From: an uncultured Acholeplasmatales bacterium
GTDB lineage: Bacteria > Bacillota_I > Bacilli_A > Acholeplasmatales > Anaeroplasmataceae
NCBI GenBank assembly: GCA_905236965.1
Contig: CAJOQR010000125.1
Coordinates: forward strand, 1-37,032
Length of the DNA stretch: 37,032 nucleotides
Direction of reading: 5' to 3'
A model generated the notes under the pieces. The model had not been told where the DNA came from and did not search any database. It saw nothing but the letters and a program-made list of their open reading frames with translations. A program made the position numbers and the translations under genes. Positions 26,316 through 35,540 of the stretch are shown here, piece by piece (the stretch's first letter is position 1; each line of letters opens with the position of its first letter).

Positions 26316-28181
26316 ATGAAAAAGTTTTTTAAAATTATTTCTCTTGCATTATCTTTTGTCTTATTAATTACATTAGTATCTTGTAATAATGATATAAAAG
26401 GTTCTCTTGAGATTACTACTACATCAACAAAAATAGAAGCTACAGCTTCTTTTAATAAAAATACTATTTTAGAGGAATCTACAACAATTGTTACAATTAA
26501 ATTATATAATGAGGATGTTTCAGAACAATTAGAAAGAAAGACTGTTAATTTAGGCGATGAAAAAGTACAAGGATCTGTTACTTTTGAAGATTTAACATCA
26601 GATACAACATATGTTTTAAGATTATATGTATCTCATAATGGAACAGAAACATTTATTTGTGAAGCTAATGCTATAACTTCTTCAAGTGGTTCATCAGAAG
26701 AAAAACCTATAGAAATAAATTCAATTGCTGATTTTTATTTAATTGAAGAAGATAGAGATGCATATTATAAATTAATGTGTGATTTAGATTTTATTGATGC
26801 AGCTGATATTAGCATTTGTTCATCATCAGAACCTTTCGAAGGTGTTTTTGATGGTAATGGTCATACTATTTCAAATTATAAAATAGCAACTGGTGAATAT
26901 GCTGGTTTATTTGAATATGCTAAAGATGCAACATTTAAAAATTTAAATTTAAGTAATGTTTATATGAGTTCTTCATCTACATGTAAAAATATTGGTGCTT
27001 TAGTTGGATATGCAACTAATACAATAATAAGTGATGTTTGCTTAAATAATTTTGATTTAATAACACCAAGTTCAAGTTCAACTCCAACAACAACATCTCA
27101 AATTGGAGGATTAGTTGGTGTTATTACAACAGAAGCAGATTCAAATGATGATAAGAATATTTCTGAAATTAAAAATTCTAAAGCCTTAAATATTAATTTT
27201 TCATTAACACAAATAAGACCATCTTCAAATTATTTATTTTATTGTGGTGCATTTGCAGGAAGAATTTCTGGTGAAACAAGTGTTGATAATTGTAAGGCTG
27301 AAGGAGTTTTAGATATAAAAACTAAAAGTTCAAATGGAACTGCATATATTGGCGGATTTGCTGGTGCAATTGAATCTTCTTTAGTTGTATCAAATTCTAT
27401 ATCTATGACATCTATTAGCTTAGTAAGAAATTCAAATACCTTTAGCTTATTATGTATAGGAGGCTTTGCAGGATCTAACGCTGCAGGTCAAATTAATTTA
27501 GATAATTGCTTTGCTGTTGGTGATATTGAAGCATTAAATGATGAGGCTAGAAATTCAAATACAACTAATATTGCTATGAAAGCATTTATTGGTGGTGTTG
27601 TAGGATTAATAACATCTTCACCAAAAGGAGTTAAAAATTGTTATTATGCTAAAGCATGTAATGGAATTAGTGTTGTTCAAGCTGATATAGAACAATCAAC
27701 TAATTATGTAGATAAATGCTTTGTATCAACAACAATAGCATATGTATCAAATGCTATAAAAAATAAAATTTCTGATGTTTATTCATATGATGATTGCTTA
27801 AATGTAAAAGGAATGACTATAGAAGGCGCTGATACTTTATATATCGAATCTGCTAATAATAGTGCTTATGAAAATATTTTTAATCAAGATATTAAGGATT
27901 TATTTGAATTATTTATTAATTCAAGAGAATCTTTTATATTAGAAATGTCAAAATTTGATTATGAATCTTATTCTTATACATATGAAATTTTAGAGGATAC
28001 ATCAATTGAATTATCTAATAATGTTTCAATTGTAATTTTAGGAACTTCTAGTGTTTTAAGTGTTGAATCATCAACTATTATTGTTAAACCTGTTGGATCT
28101 CAAGCATTTAATTCAATTAAAATTTCTATGTTATTTGATGATTTTACAATAAATGCTATTGTTCATATGGTAACAAAATAA
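26316..28181 (+). CDS. Secreted lipoprotein with Fn3-like and GLUG-type beta-helix repeats
   Basis: A 621-residue surface protein. A lipoprotein signal peptide is clear: MKKFFK, a hydrophobic core, then the lipobox LVSC with the lipid-bearing Cys at 23. Residues about 30-125 look like a fibronectin-III-type beta-sandwich (ends YVLRLYVSHNGTETFICEAN). From about 140 the protein has GLUG/beta-helix features: FEGVFDGNGHTISNYKI, then repeated Gly-rich turns GGLVG, GAFAG, GGFAG, GGFAG and GGVVG at about 265, 310, 345, 381 and 425, each with a nearby N-C/N-S turn. The C-terminal ~100 residues may be an Ig-like domain. Likely anchored on the outer face of the membrane, perhaps for adhesion or glycan binding (inference). 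cysS begins 23 nt after it without a terminator. Confidence 0.8.
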   Translation: MKKFFKIISLALSFVLLITLVSCNNDIKGSLEITTTSTKIEATASFNKNTILEESTTIVTIKLYNEDVSEQLERKTVNLGDEKVQGSVTFEDLTSDTTYVLRLYVSHNGTETFICEANAITSSSGSSEEKPIEINSIADFYLIEEDRDAYYKLMCDLDFIDAADISICSSSEPFEGVFDGNGHTISNYKIATGEYAGLFEYAKDATFKNLNLSNVYMSSSSTCKNIGALVGYATNTIISDVCLNNFDLITPSSSSTPTTTSQIGGLVGVITTEADSNDDKNISEIKNSKALNINFSLTQIRPSSNYLFYCGAFAGRISGETSVDNCKAEGVLDIKTKSSNGTAYIGGFAGAIESSLVVSNSISMTSISLVRNSNTFSLLCIGGFAGSNAAGQINLDNCFAVGDIEALNDEARNSNTTNIAMKAFIGGVVGLITSSPKGVKNCYYAKACNGISVVQADIEQSTNYVDKCFVSTTIAYVSNAIKNKISDVYSYDDCLNVKGMTIEGADTLYIESANNSAYENIFNQDIKDLFELFINSRESFILEMSKFDYESYSYTYEILEDTSIELSNNVSIVILGTSSVLSVESSTIIVKPVGSQAFNSIKISMLFDDFTINAIVHMVTK

Positions 28182-28204
28182 TTGTAATAAGGGAGTGATT
28201 TATT

Positions 28205-29533
28205 ATGGGTTTAGTAATCTATAATTCATTGACTAATAAATTAGAAGAATTTAAACCTCAAAATGGAAATAAAGTTAATATGTATGTATGTGGACCTACT
28301 GTTTATAATTATATTCATATTGGAAATGCTAGACCTGTTATATTTTATGATATGTTAAAAAGATATTTAACATTTTTAGGTTATGATGTTTGTTATGCTT
28401 CTAATATTACTGATGTTGATGATAAAATCATTAATCAAGCTATAAAAGAAAATAAAACTGAAAAAGAGGTCGCTAGCTTTTTTGAAAATGCATATTTTGA
28501 TGCAACAAAAACGGTTGGTTCAAAAAAGCCTGATATAATTCCTCATGCTACTGAATATATAGAAGAAATGATATCTTTTATTCAAGAATTAATTGATAAA
28601 GGATATGCATATAATGTAGATGGTGATGTATTTTTTAGAGTTAATAAAATTAAAGATTATGGAGTCCTTTCAAATCAAGTATCTACAGATTTAGAAAGTG
28701 GTGCTAGAATTAATGTTAATGATAAAAAAGAAAATCCATTAGATTTTGCTTTATGGAAAAAAACAGATGCTGGTATTAAATGGGATTCACCTTTTGGAAA
28801 AGGAAGACCAGGATGGCATACTGAATGTGTTGTAATGAATCATAAGCTTTTTGGTACAGGATTAGATATTCATGGTGGTGGTATGGATTTAAAATTTCCT
28901 CATCATGAAAATGAAATTGCTCAATTTGAGGCTTTATATAAAACTCATTTAGCTAAATATTGGATTCATGTTGGAAGACTTGATTTAGCTGGTGCGAAGA
29001 TGAGTAAATCTTTAGGTAATGTTATATATGTTAAGGATTTAAAATCAAGTGTAGAAGGAATGGTTTTAAGAACTTTAATTGTTTTATCTCCTTATAGAAA
29101 TATTATTCCTTATAGTCAAGAATTAGTTGACCAATATAAAAAAGAATATGAAAAATGGCAAAGAGCATATAAACAATCAATTTATGAGCTTCAATATAGA
29201 AACATTGATTTAAAAGAAAATGATGAAAAATATATTGAAAGCTTTAAAGAATATATGAATCAAGATTTTAATGTTCAAAATGTTTTAACATTAATTAATG
29301 AAATTGTTAAAGAAATAAATGTAACATTAAGAGGAAAGAATTTTGAGAGAAATTCTATTTGTATTAATACATTAAAAACAATTTTAGATGTTTTAGGTAT
29401 TGATTTATTTATTGAGAAATTAAATGATGAAGATTTAGAACTTTATACTAAATATAATGATGCTAGAAATATTAAAGATTTTGCCACAGCAGATATTTAT
29501 AGAGCTAAATTAATGGAGCATAACATATTATAA
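28205..29533 (+). CDS. cysS: Cysteinyl-tRNA synthetase
   Basis: It charges tRNA-Cys and is a class Ia synthetase. At 442 residues it is slightly shorter than the usual ~465. Visible: zinc ligand Cys29 in MYVCGPTVYNY, the HIGH motif as HIGN (38-41), the GWHTECVVMNHKLFGTGLDI and GGGMDLKFPHHENEIAQ zinc and active-site blocks, and KMSKS exactly at 265-269. An AGGGAGTG ribosome site precedes the ATG. It opens the Firmicutes-conserved cysS-mrnC pair; its stop overlaps the mrnC start by one base (TAATG). No own promoter is evident. Confidence 0.96.
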   Translation: MGLVIYNSLTNKLEEFKPQNGNKVNMYVCGPTVYNYIHIGNARPVIFYDMLKRYLTFLGYDVCYASNITDVDDKIINQAIKENKTEKEVASFFENAYFDATKTVGSKKPDIIPHATEYIEEMISFIQELIDKGYAYNVDGDVFFRVNKIKDYGVLSNQVSTDLESGARINVNDKKENPLDFALWKKTDAGIKWDSPFGKGRPGWHTECVVMNHKLFGTGLDIHGGGMDLKFPHHENEIAQFEALYKTHLAKYWIHVGRLDLAGAKMSKSLGNVIYVKDLKSSVEGMVLRTLIVLSPYRNIIPYSQELVDQYKKEYEKWQRAYKQSIYELQYRNIDLKENDEKYIESFKEYMNQDFNVQNVLTLINEIVKEINVTLRGKNFERNSICINTLKTILDVLGIDLFIEKLNDEDLELYTKYNDARNIKDFATADIYRAKLMEHNIL

Positions 29534-29907
29534 TGGATATTAATTTATTAAATGGATTATCACTTGCTTATATTGGTGATGCTTATTATGAATTAAAAGT
29601 CAGGACTCATTTTATTAATTTGGGCTATATGAAAGTTAATGATTTGCATAAATTTGTTGTTAAATATACAAGTGGTGATGCTCAAGCTAAATTTATTCAT
29701 TATTTTTTAGAGAAAAATATTTTAAAAGAAGAAGAGATTCTTATTTTTAAAAGAGGAAGAAATTCTCATGTTCATACATCAAGAAAAAATCTTGAATTAA
29801 AAGATTATTTAGATGCTACAGGGTTTGAAGCTATATTTGGATATTTATATTTAAAAAATGAAATAAATAGAATTGATGAATTGATGGATATTATATTTAA
29901 AATATAA
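29533..29907 (+). CDS. mrnC: Mini-ribonuclease III
   Basis: An RNase III-like dimeric nuclease without the RNA-binding domain; in Bacillus it matures 23S rRNA. The 124-residue length fits the family. The catalytic acidic residues sit in LAYIGDAYYE (Asp16 and Glu20) and in FEAIFGYLYL (Glu99). The RGRNSHVHTSRKN and DYLDATGFEA stretches are family-typical. The start is set by the TAATG overlap with cysS. In Bacillus the next gene is rlmB; here a P-type ATPase gene stands between them. Confidence 0.93.
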   Translation: MDINLLNGLSLAYIGDAYYELKVRTHFINLGYMKVNDLHKFVVKYTSGDAQAKFIHYFLEKNILKEEEILIFKRGRNSHVHTSRKNLELKDYLDATGFEAIFGYLYLKNEINRIDELMDIIFKI

Positions 29908-29926
29908 AATTGAAGGAGGTTTCTAA

Positions 29927-32900
29927 ATGGGAAGAAAAAAAGTAAAAGATAGTGATATTAAAACTGATGTTATTTTAAATGATGATTTGGAAACTTTAAA
30001 TTCAAAAATTGAAAATAAAACTATTGATAATCTTATAGAAGATCCAATGGTTAGAGAAAAAATAGAACAAAAAAGTAAAAAAGAATTAGCATCAGAATAT
30101 AGATTGGCAGAAAAAAATGCTAAAAAAGAAAAAAAGAAAAATGAAAAATTTGTAAAAAAGCATAGAAAGCAAATCAAAAAGAATCCTGGTACTTTAATTA
30201 GATATAATCCAGATCCTTTAAATGGTTTACCAGATGAAATTGTTGAAAAAAGAATATTAGACAATTTAATAAATAATTCTAAAACAAAAACATCTAAATC
30301 AATTGGAAGAATTATTTGTGGTAATATTTTTACTTTCTTTAATTTTTTAATTTTTACTATTGCTGGTTTTTTAATTTCTGTTAGAGCTTTTACTGATTTG
30401 ACATTTTTATTAATGGTTTTAGTTAATATTAGTATTGGTACTTTTCAAGAAATAAAAGCTAAAAAAACAATTGATAGATTATCTTTAATTTCTGCTCCAA
30501 CAGCATATGTTATGCGTGGTGGTATGAAGCATGAGATTCCTGTTACTGAAGTTGTGCTAGATGATTTAGTATTACTTGAAACTGGTAAACAAATTTGTGC
30601 TGACTCTATTGTAATTGAAGGAACTGTTGAAGTTAATGAATCTTTATTAACAGGTGAATCTGATGCTATTGTAAAAAAACCAGGTGATATTTTATATTCT
30701 GGATCTTTTGTTGTATCAGGAAGGTGCTCATCTAGAGTTGATAAAATTGGAACTGATAATTATATTGAAAGATTAAGTAATCAAGCTAAACAATATAAAA
30801 AGCCAAAATCTGATTTAATGCATTCTTTGAATTTAATCATTACAATTATGGCGTTTATAATTATACCTATTGGTGTTTCATTATTTTTTATAATGTATAG
30901 AAGAACTGGTTTAACATTTACTTATTCTATAAGAAAAACAGCTGGCGCTATGGTTGGTATGATTCCTTCGGGATTATTTTTAATGACAACAATTGCTTTA
31001 GCAGTCGGTGTTATTAAATTATCTTCTAGAAATGTATTGGTTCAAGATTTATATTGTATTGAAATGCTTGCAAGAGTTAATTGTATTTGTTTAGATAAAA
31101 CAGGTACTATAACAGATGGAACAATGAGTGTTAAAAATGTTATAGATTATAATACTTTTTATGGACTGGCTACTAATAATGTTATAAGTGCAATGCTCAA
31201 TGTTTTGCAGGATAATAACTTAACATCGCAAGCATTAGAAGAAAAATTTGGATTAGGTAAAAGAATAAAGCATATTGCTAAAATACCTTTTTCATCTGCT
31301 AGAAAATTTCAGGCTGTTACATTTGAAAAATATGGAACATTTATTTTAGGCGCTCCTGAATTTGTTTTTAAAGAAAAATATAATCTTATTAAAAATGATG
31401 TTAATAAATATGCAGCTTTAGGATATAGAGTTTTAGTATTAGCTCATAAGGATGGAACTATTGAAGGAACTGAACTTCCTAAAACTGAAGTAGAAATGGC
31501 TTCAATGATTTTAATTGAAGATAATATTAGGCTAGATGCGATTAATACCATTAGATATTTTAAAGAATCTGGTGTTGAGGTTAAGGTTATTTCTGGTGAT
31601 AATCCTTTAACTGTTTCAAAAATAAGTCAAAGGGCTGGTATTGAAGGTGCTGAAGATTATGTTTCTTTAGAAGGCTTATCTGAAAATGATGTTAAGCAAA
31701 TGGCTTTAAGATATACAGTTTTTGGTAGAGTTTCTCCTTCTCAAAAGAAAATATTGGTTGAAACATTAAAAGAAAATGGTAGAACTGTTGCGATGACAGG
31801 TGATGGTGTTAATGATATTTTAGCTTTAAAAGAAGCAGATTGCTCTATTGCTGTTGCAAGTGGTTCAGAGGCTGCAAGAAATGTTTCTCATTTAGTTTTA
31901 CTAGATTCTAATTTTGATTCTATGCCTAAAGTAGTTGCTGAAGGAAGAAGAGTCATTAATAATGTTACTTCTGTTGCATCATTATTTTTAACAAAGACAA
32001 TTTTTTCATTATTATTAGCTATTCAAGCTTTGATTACAGGAACATATCCAATTTCTACTAACCAGTTATTTTTAATTGATGTTCTAGCTATTGGTATTCC
32101 ATCACTTGTTTTAGTAATTGAACCTAATAATAATACTTTCCAAGGTAAATTTTTATCTAATGTAATTAGAAAGGCATTACCTGGTGCTATAACGATATTA
32201 TTTATATCAATTATTGTTTTTGGATTAGTTGATAGTCTTAGCCTAGACCGGACTACAACATCAACAATTATTGTTATTGCTGCAACGCATACATGCTTAA
32301 TGGTATTATATAAAGCATGTAAACCATTTAATACAATTAGAAAATTTTTATTTGGAATATGTTATTCGTTATTCTTATTTGCAATATTTTTAATGCCACA
32401 AATATTTGAATTTAAGCCTTTAGTAAGCTTTTCTGAATATTATACTTCTAATTTGAATTCATCTTCTATTGCAAATTACCCTTCTGTTTCGATAAGTGAA
32501 GATAATTATTATGTAATAGATGGTATGATTACAAATTATATAAAAACAACTATATCCTCATCAGATTATTTTACAGCAAGGTATAATTCAAATGATGGTA
32601 AATATTATTATTATATAAATGGTATTACAGCTACTAATATTGAAGTTGAAAATCCTTTAATTTCATATGATAATCAAGGCTTTATATATTTAGGTGGATA
32701 TAGAGTATCTAATTATTCTTATTCAGATTTAATATCTTATACAACTGATGATGCTGGAAATTCTAATGTAATACAAAATATTCATATAGATGAATTAGGA
32801 TATGTATATTATGGACTTTCTGATGATGATAGGCCTGTTAAGATTTTAATTCCTGCAAATGAAAATAATTTATATTATAACCATACTCTTAATTATGGTA

Positions 32901-33907
32901 GAGCAGTTGAAGAAGAAGTTCAATTAAAAATTATGCCAACAGTTGAAATTTCATCTGGAAATATAATTATTGATTCTGTTTCATCTGTTGAAATTTTAAA
33001 TCAAGCTGGAAATAAAATAAATGCTAGATATCATTGTGATAACCTACCAAATTCTACTTTGAATGCTACAATTACTATTAATCCTAAAAATTATCAATTA
33101 TTGATTAATGATAATCCAGTTTATTATGAAGTAAATAATGTAAAATATTATTACACAGTAAGCCTACCTTCATTTACTACAAATGGTTCTCTTGATAGAT
33201 TTGATGCATCGAATACAGCTTATGTATATTCAGCAAATAGTCAATTTAGCTTGTATGAATTATTTGGAGAAAAAGTATCAGATGGATTATATAGATTATA
33301 TTGTTCAGATGGAACAATTGCAGAATATGATAGTTATAATAATTTTATAGAAGCAACATATCTTGATGGTAGCATTGATCAAAATTATATTTTAAAAGAT
33401 ATTCAAAATGGATTAGCATCATATGGTAATATTCCTGGAGGAAGTATAGATGTATCATCATTAAGTGTTATTCCTGGAACAACAAATTATTTATTAACTT
33501 CTGATAATGTTTCTTATTTTCCTGATTCAACTAATGCAGATGAAATAAGAGATGGTGTTTCAATTAATAATTCAATTATTTGTCCAACATTGGAATTAAC
33601 TACTAGTGGTAGATATATAATAAATGATTATTATACAAATTTTGAAGTTAACCAAAGTGATTTAGATCCTAGAATGAATTCTGATAATTATTTAGTATTA
33701 GGTGGAGTAGTAACTGATTATGAGCTTAATAAAGATGATATCATATCTAATACTTCTGGTATTGTTAAAGAATTATCAATTAAAGGTAAAATTTTCTTAT
33801 TAATGCTATGCTTATTATCAGCACCATTAATGAAAATATTACAAGGTTTAGTTCCTTGGATTAAAAAACAAATTAAGGTTATTCAAAAACTTATTACAAA
33901 AATGTAA
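29927..33907 (+). CDS. Cation-transporting P-type ATPase with a large extracytoplasmic insertion
   Basis: A 1326-residue membrane pump. A charged, Lys-rich N-terminal tail (about 1-110) is followed by TM helices, the actuator TGES (242-245), the M4 motif GMIPSGLFLMTT, the phosphorylation site CLDKTGTITDG (Asp390) and the hinge TGDGVNDILALKEADCS (625-630). It looks like the CtpE/Ca-type branch, with ion unknown. After the penultimate membrane segment (ending LMPQIFEF, about 824) there is a ~455-residue insertion, Ser/Asn/Tyr-rich, ending before the last TM (KIFLLMLCLLSAPLMKIL). It contains three related pieces: YYVIDGMITNY, FIYLGGYRVSNY and YLVLGGVVTDY. By topology the insert should face outside. 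A perfect AAGGAGGT site (29913-29920) supports the start. A terminator follows. Confidence 0.88.
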   Translation: MGRKKVKDSDIKTDVILNDDLETLNSKIENKTIDNLIEDPMVREKIEQKSKKELASEYRLAEKNAKKEKKKNEKFVKKHRKQIKKNPGTLIRYNPDPLNGLPDEIVEKRILDNLINNSKTKTSKSIGRIICGNIFTFFNFLIFTIAGFLISVRAFTDLTFLLMVLVNISIGTFQEIKAKKTIDRLSLISAPTAYVMRGGMKHEIPVTEVVLDDLVLLETGKQICADSIVIEGTVEVNESLLTGESDAIVKKPGDILYSGSFVVSGRCSSRVDKIGTDNYIERLSNQAKQYKKPKSDLMHSLNLIITIMAFIIIPIGVSLFFIMYRRTGLTFTYSIRKTAGAMVGMIPSGLFLMTTIALAVGVIKLSSRNVLVQDLYCIEMLARVNCICLDKTGTITDGTMSVKNVIDYNTFYGLATNNVISAMLNVLQDNNLTSQALEEKFGLGKRIKHIAKIPFSSARKFQAVTFEKYGTFILGAPEFVFKEKYNLIKNDVNKYAALGYRVLVLAHKDGTIEGTELPKTEVEMASMILIEDNIRLDAINTIRYFKESGVEVKVISGDNPLTVSKISQRAGIEGAEDYVSLEGLSENDVKQMALRYTVFGRVSPSQKKILVETLKENGRTVAMTGDGVNDILALKEADCSIAVASGSEAARNVSHLVLLDSNFDSMPKVVAEGRRVINNVTSVASLFLTKTIFSLLLAIQALITGTYPISTNQLFLIDVLAIGIPSLVLVIEPNNNTFQGKFLSNVIRKALPGAITILFISIIVFGLVDSLSLDRTTTSTIIVIAATHTCLMVLYKACKPFNTIRKFLFGICYSLFLFAIFLMPQIFEFKPLVSFSEYYTSNLNSSSIANYPSVSISEDNYYVIDGMITNYIKTTISSSDYFTARYNSNDGKYYYYINGITATNIEVENPLISYDNQGFIYLGGYRVSNYSYSDLISYTTDDAGNSNVIQNIHIDELGYVYYGLSDDDRPVKILIPANENNLYYNHTLNYGRAVEEEVQLKIMPTVEISSGNIIIDSVSSVEILNQAGNKINARYHCDNLPNSTLNATITINPKNYQLLINDNPVYYEVNNVKYYYTVSLPSFTTNGSLDRFDASNTAYVYSANSQFSLYELFGEKVSDGLYRLYCSDGTIAEYDSYNNFIEATYLDGSIDQNYILKDIQNGLASYGNIPGGSIDVSSLSVIPGTTNYLLTSDNVSYFPDSTNADEIRDGVSINNSIICPTLELTTSGRYIINDYYTNFEVNQSDLDPRMNSDNYLVLGGVVTDYELNKDDIISNTSGIVKELSIKGKIFLLMLCLLSAPLMKILQGLVPWIKKQIKVIQKLITKM

Positions 33908-33935
33908 AACGGCTATTTGCCGTTTTATTTTTTTA
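33906..33935 (+). terminator. Rho-independent terminator after the P-type ATPase gene
   Basis: An 8-bp stem, AAAACGGC and GCCGTTTT, with a TATTT loop is followed by ATTTTTTT. It overlaps the last bases of the stop codon and closes the lipoprotein-cysS-mrnC-ATPase unit. Confidence 0.9.
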
Positions 33936-34029
33936 GATATTTTTTTACAAATAAAATATACTAATACTATAAAATATGATGGAAGTTTAAATGAAAAAGA
34001 TTGTTTATATTTAAATTAAAAATTTAATA

Positions 34030-34038
34030 TGATATAAT
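34030..34038 (+). promoter_or_regulatory. Extended -10 promoter of rlmB
   Basis: TGATATAAT matches the extended -10 form TGnTATAAT (-10 hexamer 34033-34038), 29 nt before the chosen rlmB start. The -35 position is poor (TTTAAA), as is common for extended -10 promoters. Confidence 0.55.
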
Positions 34039-34067
34039 ACTTTTTGGAAATTAAGTTCGGTGATATT

Positions 34068-34775
34068 ATGAAAATTTATGGAAAGAATTGTATAAACGAA
34101 GCACTTAGAGCTAAGGCTAAGCTTGATAAGGTTTTTTTGCTTGATACAAACCAAAAAAAAGATATTAACATAATTGATCAATTAAATAAAAATTCAATTC
34201 AATATGAAATAATTAATAAGAAAAAAATGGAATCTTTATTTGGATTGAATACTCAAGGATATGCAGCTTATAGACAAGATTATAAAATTTTAGGTGAGGA
34301 TGATTTAAATAATTTTATTAATTCATCTAGAATTTTAATACTTGATGGTATTATGGATCCTCATAATTTAGGTGCAATTTTAAGAACTGTTGATGCATTT
34401 GGGGTTGATTTAGTTATTTTACCAAAAAATAGAAGTGTAAGTGTTAATGAAACTGTTGCTCATGTTTCTACAGGTGCAATTGAACATACTAATATTATGT
34501 ATGTTAATAGCTTACTTAATATTTGTAATAAATTAAAAGGAATGGGTTTTTGGATTTGTGGTACAGATGCAAAAGGTAACATTTTAAGTTCTAATATTGA
34601 TAAAGATTTAAAATTGGCTGTTATTATAGGTTCAGAAGGCTTTGGTATGTCTAAAACTTTAGTTAATGCCTCTGATTATTTAATTTCAATTCCAATGGTT
34701 GGTCATGTTAATAGTTTAAACGCAAGTGTTTCTGCCGCAATTGTTATGTATGATTTAATGAAAAAAGGAGAATAA
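34068..34775 (+). CDS. rlmB: 23S rRNA 2'-O-ribose methyltransferase, SpoU/TrmH family
   Basis: A cytoplasmic SAM-dependent SPOUT methyltransferase. Visible motifs: motif 1 ILDGIMDPHNLGAILRTVDA, motif 2 VIIGSEGFGMSK, and motif 3 ISIPMVGHVNSLNASVSAAI; the knotted domain ends YDLMKKGE. The N-terminal substrate-binding domain (about 1-75, KIYGKNCINEALRAKAKLDK) is present. I choose ATG 34068 (235 residues) over the in-frame TTG at 34044, because GGTGAT lies just before the ATG. The position before a sigma factor and rpmG matches Bacillus yacO/rlmB. The exact rRNA target is inferred from that neighbourhood. Confidence 0.88.
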   Translation: MKIYGKNCINEALRAKAKLDKVFLLDTNQKKDINIIDQLNKNSIQYEIINKKKMESLFGLNTQGYAAYRQDYKILGEDDLNNFINSSRILILDGIMDPHNLGAILRTVDAFGVDLVILPKNRSVSVNETVAHVSTGAIEHTNIMYVNSLLNICNKLKGMGFWICGTDAKGNILSSNIDKDLKLAVIIGSEGFGMSKTLVNASDYLISIPMVGHVNSLNASVSAAIVMYDLMKKGE

Positions 34776-34781
34776 AAATAA

Positions 34782-35309
34782 ATGTTTGTTAACTACAATG
34801 ATTTTGAGTTATTATATTTAATTAATGACGAAGGTAGTGAACAAGCTTTCCATCTTTTGCTAAAAAAATATAAACCTTTAATACATTTTGAGGTTAATAA
34901 CATGCTTTATGATACTGATAAAAGAAAAGATTTGTATCAAGAGGGGTATTTAATTTTAATTAGATGTATAGAATTGTTTAATGATTATTTTAATGCAAGC
35001 TTTTATACTTATTTTTTAATTTCTTTAAGAAGAAGATTAAAAACATTATTGATAAGAGATGATTATTATTCTAATAGCATTTTTTATGATGATATTAGAG
35101 GATTAGAATCTAGTGATATTAATTATAGCTATTATGAAAAAATAATAGAAGAAAAAACAAGCAAGAATGGTGTTTTATATTTTGAAGATTGTATATGTAG
35201 GGGATTGTCTTTAAGTTCTTTTGCTAAAAATAATAATTTATCATATTATGAAGCTCAAAAAATTAAAGATTTAGTCTTAGATGAATTGAAAAAAAATATT
35301 GAATATTAA
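34782..35309 (+). CDS. Small sigma-70 family factor at the SigH position
   Basis: A 175-residue protein with a sigma region 2: a helix with GSEQAFHLLLKKYKPLIHFE, the DTDKRKDLYQEGYLILIRCI block (core-binding region 2.1-2.2) and FNASFYTYFLISLRRRLKTL (region 2.3-2.4). The C-terminal part (CICRGLSLSSFAKNNNLSYY, EAQKIKDLVLDEL) is a short, weak region 4. Bacillus SigH is ~218 residues, so this one is reduced. It lies between rlmB and rpmG, as sigH does in Bacillus, 6 nt after rlmB with an AAAGGAG site inside the rlmB end. By position it may be the SigH counterpart; its promoter targets cannot be told from this window. Confidence 0.75.
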   Translation: MFVNYNDFELLYLINDEGSEQAFHLLLKKYKPLIHFEVNNMLYDTDKRKDLYQEGYLILIRCIELFNDYFNASFYTYFLISLRRRLKTLLIRDDYYSNSIFYDDIRGLESSDINYSYYEKIIEEKTSKNGVLYFEDCICRGLSLSSFAKNNNLSYYEAQKIKDLVLDELKKNIEY

Positions 35310-35327
35310 ATAAAAATAGTCTATAAT
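35299..35327 (+). promoter_or_regulatory. Promoter of rpmG-secE-nusG
   Basis: TTGAAT (35299-35304), a 17-nt spacer and TATAAT (35322-35327) lie 53 nt before rpmG. A small AACC-GTAAA-GGTT stem followed by TTTTTTATTTT (35338-35360) stands right after it. That could act as a weak terminator or attenuator for readthrough from the sigma gene. Confidence 0.6.
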
Positions 35328-35380
35328 ACGGAATGTGAACCGTAAAGGTTTTTTTATTTTACAAAAATGGAGTGAGGCAT

Positions 35381-35530
35381 ATGCGTGAAAAGATAATTTT
35401 GATTTGTGAAGAATGCTTGAATAGAAATTATACTATTACAAAAAATCCTCAAAAAAATCCACAAAGAATAGAATTAAAAAAATATTGTAAATATTGTAAT
35501 AAATACACAATTCATAAAGAAACAAAATGA
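35381..35530 (+). CDS. rpmG: 50S ribosomal protein L33, zinc-binding form
   Basis: A 49-residue ribosomal protein. Cys9 and Cys12 (ICEEC) and Cys36 and Cys39 (YCKYC) form the zinc ribbon of the C+ type L33. The body [20 protein letters not shown] matches the family. A GGAGTGAGG ribosome site precedes the ATG. The stop is TGA, which is direct evidence that TGA is a stop codon here; the secE ribosome site TGAGGAGA overlaps it. The order rpmG-secE-nusG is the standard one. Confidence 0.92.
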   Translation: MREKIILICEECLNRNYTITKNPQKNPQRIELKKYCKYCNKYTIHKETK

Positions 35531-35540
35531 GGAGATTTTT

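Noticed and set aside
34044-34067. TTG start for rlmB
   Set aside because: There is no ribosome site before the TTG; GGTGAT sits just before the ATG at 34068, which begins the expected substrate-binding domain.
35528-35530. Mycoplasma-type genetic code (TGA as Trp), suggested by the extreme AT content
   Set aside because: TGA ends rpmG, the RHS gene, the FUSC/HAD gene and the long activase gene at expected ends, and Trp is encoded by TGG throughout.
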